A program made the position numbers and the translations under genes. The notes below the pieces were generated by a model. The model did no database searches. It saw nothing but the letters and a program-made list of their open reading frames with translations, and was not told where the DNA came from. Shown piece after piece: positions 38,651 to 49,326 of a stretch of DNA of 64,000 bases. The stretch spans positions 39,100,217 to 39,164,216 of the forward strand of contig OY735211.1 of the NCBI GenBank assembly GCA_963457665.1. The letters run 5' to 3'. Origin of the DNA: Thysanoteuthis rhombus. Lineage: Eukaryota; Mollusca; Cephalopoda; Oegopsida; Thysanoteuthidae. Each line of letters begins with the position of its first letter. The first letter of the stretch is position 1.

Positions 38651-40325
38651 CTCAACTCATCACTATATTTCTTCCTATATTCATTTTATAGCCTGAATTT
38701 TCAGTGTTTAGCATCCCTCCTATTATATTAGTTCATTAGTCAATAAAATATTTCAATATATTTTTCGAAAAAAAAGTGTTTTATGGTCCAGCAAATATGG
38801 CATTAACGCTGTTTATAAAATTATCACTACATTCATTGCCACCATCACATTAACTAATAAAAGCAGTATTAGCAGGGATTACACTTCCTCTCTCTCTACT
38901 TTCTATATATTCAGATGTTTTCCTTCTAAAATTTCTCTTTAGGTAACAAAGTTCATTGAAACTCAATAAACAAGTTCATTTTATGAACCTCTGTATTTAT
39001 TTCTTCTCATATTTCTTTTTCATTATTTCTGTTTCATTCCAATCAATCTCAATATATCTTAACTCAATTTCCTTCAGCTTGAGCACTATAAAACAACTTA
39101 AGGTAATCCTGTTATAAGAATGGCATGAATAAGTACTGAAATTTTAACAATAACAACCAAATTTTATTTGTCCATTAATTAGAGATTATACTCAGGATTT
39201 TTACATCTATCTATTCTTTTTGTAAATATGTCTGATATGTCCAACAGATAAGATTCTGGAGATAATAACACAAAGATATATCATGATTTATCTCAAAAAG
39301 TAAATAAAATCTATTTCTTTTCGCAATATTGAGTAACTTTTCTTGAAAGAATAACTAATGATTTAAACTAACTAAAATTAGCTATTATCTCTACCTCCAC
39401 TCTTATCTCACTCCTTGATTGTATCTCTTCATTCTCTCCATCATCCCATCCAATCTTCATTGCCACGTTCTTGTTTTTATCTAAACGTTATACGAACATG
39501 AATTAGTTTCAGATGCAAAGAAGGGATGCATGAATATTTTCTACTGCATCCTTTTTTTTAATCTTTCTTTTACACTATCTTTCCACAAAGAATTTTAACA
39601 TATCCCAGTTTTACTGCATTTCCATTTGCTCATTGTCTCATGATATCCAGCCAGCAAACCTATCATTCTCTGTCTTTCTTTCATCTCTATCCCATCCTCC
39701 TTCCCTTTATTTGCGTTTTTCACTAGCTTTCTTATCTCCTACCTTTTTCTCCCTCTCTTCCCTCTGATTTCCTTCGCTTTTCCTAATTCCTCCACGCTTA
39801 ATATCATTCTCAGTCAGAAAGCATAGGAAGGCCTGAGATCAAGTAGGAACAGAAAAATACATGGGATTATATGTGTTCTAATACAAGTTTGTTCATAATG
39901 AGAATACAAATGAGGATGTATATTAGTTCAGTAACATGGGTCCTGCATAATCTTCTGGTGAATCATTATATATTTCAGGCTTTTCTTTTTCAAGCAAAGT
40001 TGGTAAAGGTTCAGCTTGATTAAAATGTTTAAAAATATTTGACTAGTTAAACAGGTAGATAAATAACATATTGACATAATATCCTCTACAATTAACAGCC
40101 TCACACCCATGACTGAATTATCAAGATATTTGAGATACATGTATCTCATGTATTCTCATGATATAGAGTACCAGCAAAGTTCATCTGAAATACCTAAAGC
40201 ATTCAGGACAACAAAAACACAGACAATCCTTGTAATCATTGTATTTCTTTCAATCCATATTTTTTTAACATGATTTAGTTCTCACAACAGATTTAAATGC
40301 TGAAATTAATACCTCCAAGGTTCAC
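38651..40325. other. Intron, pyrimidine-rich on the plus strand, no gene recognised
   Basis: AT-rich, with a marked excess of T and C over A and G on the plus strand at about 38.88-39.80 kb (many CTCTCT, TTTCTT and CATC runs). No coding signal or repeat family is recognised. Confidence 0.45.
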
Positions 40326-40344
40326 ACTTTAAATTCTTTTTTGA

Positions 40345-40560
40345 CAGTGGCTTATCTAAGGTGTGGCAGGCATGGCATGTGCACCGGCACAACCTGAAGG
40401 AGGCGCCTTTGAGCAGTCTCTATTGAAGTAAGACATGCCATTTCTGATAGTGAAGAAGGAATTTTCTTTGGATGTATAATCTGTCTTTGATTATGAAGGG
40501 TGAGAAGCATTAACATGGCCAGATTGTTAAACCACACATAAGTTATTTGTTAGAAATAAG
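40345..40560 (-). mobile_element. Possible hAT-type transposon end fragment
   Basis: CAGTGGCTTATCTAAGGTGT followed by a GGCAGGCATGGCATGTGC block resembles the CAGTGGCGTAGCTAGG-type ends and following GC-rich stretch common to hAT elements with ZMYM1-like transposases. This is a match from memory; no second end or transposase was found. Confidence 0.3.
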
Positions 40561-41372
40561 TTTTTTCTTAGCACAATTTAAAAGGAAAAAAATAACTTCT
40601 GATTGTAAGAAAAAATGAATTGTACAGTGTAATGAATTGAATTTACTTTCATGTAATTTTCATTGTGTTTAGTGTGTGAACTTGAATAACTTTTAAACAA
40701 TTTCCACTGCATTTTGATTAATGATATTCACACAGCTCACAAATAAAATACAGAGACAATTTCTCAACAGCCCAATAGGTTTTATGATAAACTCATAGGA
40801 ACTTCTTTTGAATTAAAAAAAAAATAAAACAGTTCTGGTTAGTCACTCAATAGAAACCATCATATGTATTTTGGCAGCATGTTGTGTAGGGGGTGATCAA
40901 TCAAAAAAATTGAAAAAGGAGTGATGAATGAATAAGTTACTTCTTTGCCTTTTGCTGGGCATTGATCATTAAAAAAGTCTGAATTTTCAGAAAACAAGTG
41001 GAAACAAACCATGGCATCAATTTATCATACAGTTGCATTGCAAATTGAATCCCCACTAAAATCCTGTTCAAAGAAGGAATTTTCAAAAAATAAAAAACTT
41101 ATTTTGCAGATATAATCAGGAGTAAATGTTTTAGTTTTCAGCTATCTAGCTACATTGGTGGGGCCTGTATGCATGATACATACTTAGCCAGCTGGACCAA
41201 CATAAAAACTGATAGAAACCCATGTTGACAGTTTATAATATTGGTGGTATTGGCAGAGTTTGGAAATTTGGTATTTACTTACTACTGTATCTACACCTCA
41301 TGTAGAAGTAAGCATGTGCAGATATATTTCTCACCAAGTATTTGACCAGCCTTCTGATGTTTAAGATAGTGT
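40561..41372. other. Intron, no feature recognised
   Basis: AT-rich; nothing recognisable in either strand. Confidence 0.4.
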
Positions 41373-41764
41373 ATGCCCCTAACCAAGAGACTGACCCTCA
41401 AACTGAGAAGCATGCAATGTGCACATGAAAGAATCATGCTCAACCTCACATAAAGAGATCACAAGACAGCACAATATATCAGGGGAAAAAAAGGAGTCCA
41501 AGATATCATAAAAACAATTAGAAAACTCAAATGGCAATGGGCTGGTCATGTTGCAAGAATGATAGTCAACCGATGGACATCATAACTGGCAACATGTATC
41601 CCTGGAGATCACATATATAACCAAGGCCAGCAGAATACAAGATGGAGAGACGAACCAGACAGGTTTAGAAAGTATTGGTACTGCAAGGCCTATGATCGAG
41701 AGATCTGGTTAATCCTGGAGAAGTTCTATGTCCAATGACAGACAATAAAAGACTGATGATGATA
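41373..41764 (+). mobile_element. RTE-type LINE, 3'-end fragment (copy 4)
   Basis: Matches the last roughly 390 bp of copies 1 and 2: a CCAAGAGACTGACCCTCAAA block, AAATGGCAATGGGCTGGTCA, and the tail AATAAAAGACTGATGATGAT. It is closer to copy 1 (18,765 onward) than to copy 2 in several blocks. 5' truncation is the usual outcome of incomplete LINE reverse transcription. Antisense to the mucin gene. Confidence 0.85.
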
Positions 41765-43690
41765 CTGTTTGCAACCTAGCACATGTATAGTAATGTATAA
41801 ATGCTATCTAAAAGAAGGGCAAACAAATTAATGTTGCACTAAAGAAAGTCTGTAAGCATTCAGAATACAAACTGATCATGAGATATTCAAAAGAAACAAT
41901 GTCAGATAGATTATTACTAGTTTTCAATCATAATTTATTGTATCAATGATTTCTACAAATAAAAATATGAATGCTTCACACAAAAAAATATATTATCAAT
42001 AAAAAATCAAAAATCAAGATAATGAGAATAAATCTGTAAATTTTATCTTGTAATGAATGCCTAACATATCCAGGTCAATACTTTTTTCTGTGTTCATTTA
42101 TCTTCCTTCCCATTGTTAATGTTGACAATACCTTCTTCTTTATCGATATTGGATGACAATTTATGTCAGATATTCATGACAATAATTTCCTACATCTCTT
42201 TATAGAAAATCTCAATAGCATAGCATCTATCTGGATGCTAAATTCCATTATGCTGATAATATCAGTGCATATTATGTTGAATGTTTCAAAAGCTTTTCAC
42301 ACTTCTATAGAAATATTATTCAAATTGTAAAGCAGAAGATAGTAAATGAAAAATAATCATTTTTTCAGTGATTTAGCAAAAATAATAAGAAAAAGATTGT
42401 ACATTATGTTGTAAGAAAATTTGCATCAATTGAGGAAACAACTAGTGTTGTTGCATTAGCTTGAAACAAAATAAGCAGAATTTATGAAGCAACAAGATAA
42501 TTTGGGAAATATAAAAACTAATGGGTATAAAATGCCATTTAGGGAACAAAACATTAACTGCAATAATATGATTGTAATGGGTCTGTACTCACTTTAACAT
42601 GAGCTTAGATCAAATTTACTCTCACCTATGAATTTGAAACCTTGCTAATTTATGATTAGTAATTTCAAAGTATTTCTAAATTTCTGAATGCAGTTGACAA
42701 AGTGAAATCAGTACAAAATCCAGACAGTGTTTCTAAGTGGGACCACCTAAAGTTTGCATTTCTCCAAAACTAAACTACCAATCAAGAAAAACATGACTAG
42801 AAATTGTGTATGTTCTAGAATTAAAATTGAAGAACTAAGGAAAGCCATAACATGCGGTGACTTATTCAAATCTGGCAAGGCAGTCCATATATTGAGGGAG
42901 AGATGAAGTGCAAATTATCGACAGGGAAAACAATTGGGGAATACGATGCCTGAAGTAAACAGCACTCATAATTTGTTCAGTCAAACCACTTAACCGACCA
43001 AGCATTGATTTAAATAGCACCTGAGAATACCTCATCAAAAAGGTCATTTCACAAAAAGCATACAGGTCATCCAATGTGAAGGAAATAACTCAGAATTTGA
43101 TACCAAAACACAATCCTGAAGCATAGGAATGTATGTATAAAAAACTGATGTGACATATCCAGTCAAATCAAGTATGTGTTGTGGGAAGTGATTCCACGTT
43201 CTAAAACCACGGACACCGGGCGATGGCCAGGAGGTACATGGTCAAAACATTGTTAACCAATGAACATATAGACAAGACAATAGTCTAACCATAAACACAA
43301 TAATTAATACACCCCGCCTAACAAAACTTAGACAAGAATTATGTTAACAATTGTCACCCTCCTTTTTCTACACGCCAGTGGTAACATTGGTTATTTTCAA
43401 TCACAATGATAACAGTTTATGGCAACATTTTAATTTACAAACATAATCTAGTGATCTTGATTTTTAGTTTTTGAAAGAATTCCTAAATGAAGAAATAAAA
43501 TTCTTGTAGTAACTCAAGATGCTCTGAAAAAGTTGATTTCCTAATCCTGCTAGAAGTGATTTGATCAAACAGAAAATGCAATCATTTGATTCTAGTCAAC
43601 TATATACAAATATAAAATTGTGAATATAGAATTCATAACAGAATTGAATATTTTTAATAAAAAACAAGGGGCATCTACCTAGCATCAATC
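41765..43690. other. Intron, no feature recognised
   Basis: AT-rich. About 43,140-43,330 is locally richer in G+C (for example GTGGGAAGTGATTCCACG near 43,180, an imperfect palindrome) and may be another repeat remnant. A 70-codon minus-strand ORF at 42,862-43,074 has no recognisable domain. Confidence 0.35.
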
Positions 43691-44182
43691 AGCTTTTTCA
43701 GAAAGGTATTCCCAAAGTCGTTCAATTACCTCACTGAAGGTCTTTCCTTAAAGGATTATCAAATATCTATCATTATGATATCATATACAATGCTTTGTCA
43801 GGAGCAATGTTTAGCAAACTCACAAGGCACACTGATACAGATTTTGTTAGAGGTTTGATTCAGGATATCATAACAGCTCCCACAAATACAGGTAACAATG
43901 ACAACACCATACCACTGAGATATAAAAGAGGCCCCGCCAAAAAACTAGTGTTGGATATATCCATGTTCGAAAGTGAACTGCTTGTAAAAATTAATGGTCT
44001 GGATAGTTCTAGAAGTTCTCATCGAGGAATGGGTAGCACATAGATGTTGGAGACAAAAGATTTTGCTTCCATGTGGTTTTGCGTTAGCAATGATGTCACT
44101 GGAGATGCTGAAGAAGGAAGGGAGATTTATGGAGAGAATGCATGCCAAGTATGAACCTGAGTACAGAAACGAAACAAAGTAA
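43690..44182 (+). pseudogene. Unidentified protein-like ORF fragments
   Basis: Two overlapping plus-strand frames look protein-like: one with SGAMFSKLTRHTDTDFVRGL and a RYKRGPAKKLVLDISMFESE block, the other with LLPCGFALAMMSLEMLKKEG and RFMERMHAKYEPEYRNETK ending at a TAA at 44,180. The mixed composition (charged and hydrophobic residues, few low-complexity runs) is unlike the intron background, and the switch of frame near 44,040 suggests decay. I do not recognise the family. It directly precedes repeat copy B and could be its coding part. Confidence 0.35.
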
Positions 44183-44299
44183 AAAGACACATACAAGTAT
44201 TTGGATGGACAAATAAAATGTATATTTAATATAGGAACATTAATGACAGATAACAAATGAAAATGAAATATATATAATGATAACATTGATATGATCAAT

Positions 44300-45020
44300 C
44301 ATGTAAAGAGATAGCAAAAAGTGGGAACTTCGTTGTCATAGATAGTATAGGCGTTGGAGTAGAAGTTGAGGTGTCTAAACTGCTTTTGAATCTATAAGGT
44401 TTGGAGCATACCAAGGAATGGTTATGGGGACCAGGTTCAGTGTGTATGCCAAATTGCCAAGTTGGATGTGCGACTTAGAGGCTATTCTCTGATAATGGTA
44501 GACACTCAATGGACAAACCACGAAAGATAGAGAACATGGAGTTTTATTCATGTAAAGAGAATTAGGAAAGATCATTGTGACAATCAGATAGTAAAAAGCA
44601 TTGCCATTTCATTCATGAGAGTGAGAGGTGTATATGTGCTTGGAGTATGTGGTGAGGACACGGTTGCGTAGCTTTGCATATGTGACATGCCTCAACATCA
44701 GTGAACTGAAATGGGCAAAGTTAGTACAGAGGTTGATCATGGTGGAAAAATGGTTGGGATCCAATCAGCCAGGAGGTTGGAAAAATGATACCAATCTTAG
44801 GGAGAAGGAAAGAGAGGGAAAGATTAACTGGCAACAAGTGCTAGGACAAAAAAGTGTAACCAGCTAGAGGTGCTGGCACCAATGAGCGATTGACCACATG
44901 CATCCAGGGCTATAGGGGTTGTCGTAGGAAGTGATGTTTTTGATATCTAGCTAAAAGAAGGGTTTCATAATTAATTCCTAACTAAAAGTATAGGGGCACT
45001 ACATGAGCAAACAACAACAA
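44300..45020 (+). repeat. Unclassified interspersed repeat, copy B
   Basis: Longer relative of copy A (11,472-12,125). Shared ends (AGAGATAGCAAAAAGTG, GGCGTTGGAGTAGAAG; GTGCTGGCACCAATGAGC, GGAAGTGATGTTTTTGATAT) flank about 420 bp (44,400-44,820) that copy A lacks. No known domain is seen in it. Confidence 0.6.
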
Positions 45021-45862
45021 AATACACATCCCACCCACAGACAAAGGGAGAGGGATAGTCATAATGGATATCCAGACCCACAACGGCAAAATTACATCTT
45101 ACAAATGACAACACTTATAAGGTGACCAATAGATCTTTCCTATAAAAAGAGACCAACAAATTCAATAAATCCCTCAAGAAAATGTTTAAAGACCAAAACA
45201 ACACATGAACTAGGCTTATAGAATACCATCATAGATCACCCAAACTATATGGTCTACCAAAGACACAAACTCAACATCCCATAAGACCCGTTGTGTCAGG
45301 GGTAGGTAGCATGTCCCAACAAAGTAGCTAGAGTACAAGCAAAGATTTTAATCTATCTACTGGAACAGTTAGCACCTCACATCTCAAAAATTCAGAAGAC
45401 CTTATAGACAAAATCAAAGACATAGATATGAGTATAATCCTATAGCCAGTGTAGACATCACCTCACTATATACAAATATCCCAGTTAAAAAATGCCTTCA
45501 TTTTCTCAATTATCACCTTGAGAAATCTAACATCAAACTATCCTTACCCATCAACAACATTATTAGATTATGTACACTTAAAACGAACCTATGTTTCTCT
45601 GAATCTAACTATGCTATTTACAAACAAAAGTAGGGTTACCCATGGGGTCCACCTCAGTGAGTTGCTTACCTGTCTCCTTTTGGAATTTCTTGAATCAGGC
45701 CCTTTTAAAAGCATCATACCTAACATCAACTTTTTCTGATATATTGATGATGCCCTATTCATACCCTCAACACCTAAAATTAGAAGACCTAGTTACACAA
45801 CTCAAGCATTGCTGTGAATTTCACATATGCCAGATATCTCTAATCATTCGTAAAATGTAATT
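45021..45862 (+). mobile_element. Penelope-like element, decayed reverse transcriptase
   Basis: Plus-strand fragments in the order of a Penelope-like RT: a DKGRGIVIMD block (about 45,036), KLYGLPKTHKLNIP (about 45,245-45,285), HLKNSEDLIDKIKDID (about 45,381-45,427), DITSLYTNIPVKKCLHFL (about 45,455-45,510), a GYPWGPP block (about 45,635) and YIDDALF (about 45,740-45,760), the catalytic box with both Asp residues. Frames change between blocks and stops occur, so it is dead. Antisense to the mucin gene. Confidence 0.85.
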
Positions 45863-45929
45863 CATAATATTTGTATTATATTATCATGTTATTCTTCATA
45901 AGCCATCAAAATTGTAAAATGAAATTATT

Positions 45930-46255
45930 TTTTGAGAAATTTAATTTTTTCCCCTTTTAAATGGCTAATGGATAAATAAAGACAACATTCATCGGCAAAA
46001 AAAGACCAAAATGAAAAATAAGATAAATGTAAATCAACAGATTTACGTAAAGCTATTCTTGGATTTCTTTTGCAATATCTTGGGACAATTAATCTTGATT
46101 CATCAGCACTTGCTATTTCTGTTATTTTAATATCTTTCATTCGCGCTATAGATTTAAAGTCTACAAAACACCCTTTGAATGCTGTGAATAACTCATTGTC
46201 TTCTGTATGTTTTATTGATAACACGTGGAGATTGATCCTAACTGTAGAATGATTT
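45930..46255 (-). pseudogene. Unidentified protein-like minus-strand ORF
   Basis: An open frame of about 100 codons in the same strand as the mucin gene, containing TEDNELFTAFKGCFVDFKSI, KDIKITEIASADESRLIVPR and YCKRNPRIALRKSVDLH. Composition is protein-like rather than random AT-rich sequence. I do not recognise the family. No clear splice acceptor or donor bounds it, and no Thr/Pro repeat occurs, so I do not add it to the mucin gene. It may be a fragment of a mobile gene or of a processed host gene. Confidence 0.35.
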
Positions 46256-47440
46256 AGTTCATTATTAAAGAAATGAAACTAAGAAATCAGTTTCTTTATT
46301 TTGAAATTCTGAAATCACCTCATATATTATGGTGATGGCTGCATTTAGTTGAACCGCGTTAATCTAAATTCACATTAAAGTAAACGGCATTAATCAAGGC
46401 AAGAAAAGCAATCATCTGATTATAATCAAAGAAATCATTAAAAATCATGACATAATTGTAAAAAATGAACCTGGTAGAGGCACAACTCCAATTTCTACAT
46501 TATTGAAAGATTCTATCCATTTTCAGAAATCGGAAGAACCAAAATTAAAATAGCCAGTTGAGCATCAACCAAAACAATCAGCATAAGATCAAAGGTTTGG
46601 TTCTACTTGGCAAAGCCAATTAGGCATAGGTATTTTGGCATTAAACCTACTTTGGAGTCTACCTATTTAGTGATAGGGATTATGATGTCATTATTCTCTA
46701 AGTAAATGTGTCAGTATGGACAGTTCTAGTGGAACAGAATCACAATATTTTTTTTTGATTTAGGGCAAAAATATTACCAAATTTTTATACTTGTGTATAA
46801 CCCCCTATACTGATCCTGATTTTTATACTAAATTTCACACATTACATGCAAGTAGATACGATATGTTTTTTGAGTTGTTGATACAAAATATACCTGATAA
46901 AGTTATTTTTAAAATTGCAAGATATCAAATGTAATCTTCCTGTGGTAATAGTATTTTCAATAAAATAAGCAATATTCTTATATGAAACTGTTCTTAGATT
47001 TGATAACCTAGTTGATGCTATCAAGTACCTGAAGAGCATTGCTCATGGACTGAACAGATTTTTTTAGGGATTAACAGAATTAATGTTTTTATTCTTTTAA
47101 TAGAGTTATATCGGGGTTTTGAAATTTCACCATTGAATAGGAGTTTGAAACCAGGCTTCCAATCAATAAATTAAAAACTGCAAAATAAAGTTTAATATTT
47201 CTTTGTAAACTTTTTAGCTTTTGTTTTTACTTTTGTACATAAAATTAGTTATTCTATAGATATTCAAAATTCAATAAATTTAACAAATTTGAAAATGTTT
47301 CTACAGCCTTTTCTGTTAATTACCAAGTGATCTGAATCAGGGCTTCTCTCAATATACAATAATTTTAAAGAAATAAATAATGTTTCTGTTACATTTTTTC
47401 TAAATTTATTTAAATAGTAATTTTCTCTCAATAATAATTT
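46256..47440. other. Intron, no feature recognised
   Basis: AT-rich. Short plus-strand protein-like words near 46,440-46,640 could be gag-like, but nothing is recognisable. Confidence 0.35.
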
Positions 47441-47444
47441 TCTC

Positions 47445-48598
47445 TCATCATCATCATCAGCAGCAGTCTTTTAACATCCATTGTTGGACATAGACCTTCC
47501 CCAGGATCTGCCACGTTTCTCTATCATGGGTGTTGCAGAGCCAGTATTTTCTGAATTTGTCCAATTCGTCTCTACATCTTATATTTTGTTGGCCTCGGTT
47601 TCACATGTGATCTCTTGGGATTCATGTTGTGAGTCATGATGTCTACCGGTTGTCTTTCACTTTCGCAACGTGACCAGCCCATTGTCATTTGAGTTTTCTA
47701 ATAGATCCTATGTTATCTCTGACTCCTGTTTTCTTCCTGATATATTGTGCTGTCTTGTGTTCTCTTCATGAGTGGTGGAGCATGATTCTCTCATGCACAA
47801 GTCGCATGCTTCTCAGGTTGCGAGTCAGTCTCTTTGCCAGGTTCCATATTTTAGCTCCATAAATGACTATGGAGAGAATGCATTGGTTGCATACTCTTCT
47901 TTTTAGGATTATTGGGATCATCTTGTTTTCGAAGGTTGAGCTTGCTCTGCCAAAGGCTTGCCCTCCTAGGGTGATTCTTTGCTTGATTTCTTCTTCTTTG
48001 TGGGTTTTATGGAGATTTGTTGTCCTAGGTAGATGTGATGGTCTACTTTCCCCAGTTTTGCATCTTTAATTTTGACAACCATGTCCTTATTCTTGATGTG
48101 ATTGTTGCATATGACTTTTGTTTTACTAAAGGTCATGTGTAGGCCGACTCTTCTGCTTTCTTTGTTTAGTTCATCTAGCATTAGTTGGATGTTTTATAGG
48201 TTCTCTGCAAAATGGACGACGTTGTCTGCAAATCAGAGGTTGCTCAAATATTTGCCGTCTATTTGATTCCTCTATTCTCCCAGTCCAGCTTACGGAAGAT
48301 CGTCTCAGGGTAGGCTGTGAAGAGTTTGGCTGAGCTAGTATCACCTTGTCTTACTCCTTTTTGGAGTTGTAAGGGTTCAGAGTCTTTATGTAGCCTGATA
48401 AAGGAGTTGCTGTGACTGTATATATATTGCAGTACTTTGATGTATACAGTGGCTACATCTTGTAGAGTGATGGCCTTCATGACCATGGAATTTCTACTGA
48501 GTCGAATGCCTTCTTGAAGTCTATAAATGGTATAGCAGGTGGCATTTTGTATTCTGTTGCTTTCCCTTTCAGCTGGTTTATTGATTGGAGTAACTGTA
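47445..48598 (-). mobile_element. RTE-type LINE, 5'-truncated (copy 5), inverted relative to copy 2
   Basis: Reads on the minus strand from the RT domain (FIDFKKAFDSVE near 48,520) to the 3' tail (TCATCATCATCATCAG on the plus strand at 47,447-47,462). From about 47,720 to 48,560 it is almost identical to copy 2: the proteins at 48,259-48,486 and 37,446-37,673 are the same over 75 residues, and the next one differs at one of 71. It shares copy 2's FADN box and both stops around it (a TGA directly before F-A-D-N and a TAA after A-E-N-L). The last roughly 280 bp are clearly more diverged. The only oriented element sense to the mucin gene. Confidence 0.85.
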
Positions 48599-49326
48599 AA
48601 ATTATTGGATCCACCTTAAAATTTAATCAATTTTTCTTTAGGGCATGGCTTACCCTTTAAAAGAATGAATGATTATATATCCGTATCAGAAAAAAAAAAA
48701 TGAAGGACCAGCTCCAAAATACAACTAATTATTCCTCATAATGTGGCCTACTCTTCCAGTAAATTACTGAATGGATGCAACAGGATATTGCAGTGGAGAC
48801 TGCAATCATCTTCTGGAATTCTTCAAAATGCAGTTAATGCATCAAAAAGAATATTGATCATGTTGATGTTGTGTTCACAAAGGAAAAAAAATGAACAGGC
48901 AAAAACTTTGAATTTTCAGTGGAAATCTTGATATTTTTTGTGTATGGGGTTCAAGGTAGAACCCTGCTTACATTTTGACCAGATGTCTAGTTCTGAAGTG
49001 CCCACGTGGAACTGCAGGGTTCAAGTCACAGGACGATGCAACCATCACAAGTGTTAAGTCAAATAGATTATTTTACTTAATTTCATCAAAATTCTTTGAG
49101 ATCCTTTGAATACATAGTGTAATGTGGACACATGGCAACAATGCAATGGAGGTAACTATGATGGATGCGCCCCAAAATTCAATCACTTCCATTCTATAGA
49201 AGGTGTGCAACATTTACCAATATTTATGGAGAGACAGACAGAAATAAAGATCAAAAAACAGACATCTCTGACAATTTCATCAACAAACGTGAAAATTGGA
49301 ATCAATATGTAATTAATGATAAATAC
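48599..49326. other. Intron next to mega-exon donor
   Basis: AT-rich, nothing recognised apart from the donor GTATTT beginning (minus strand) at 49,326. Confidence 0.5.
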
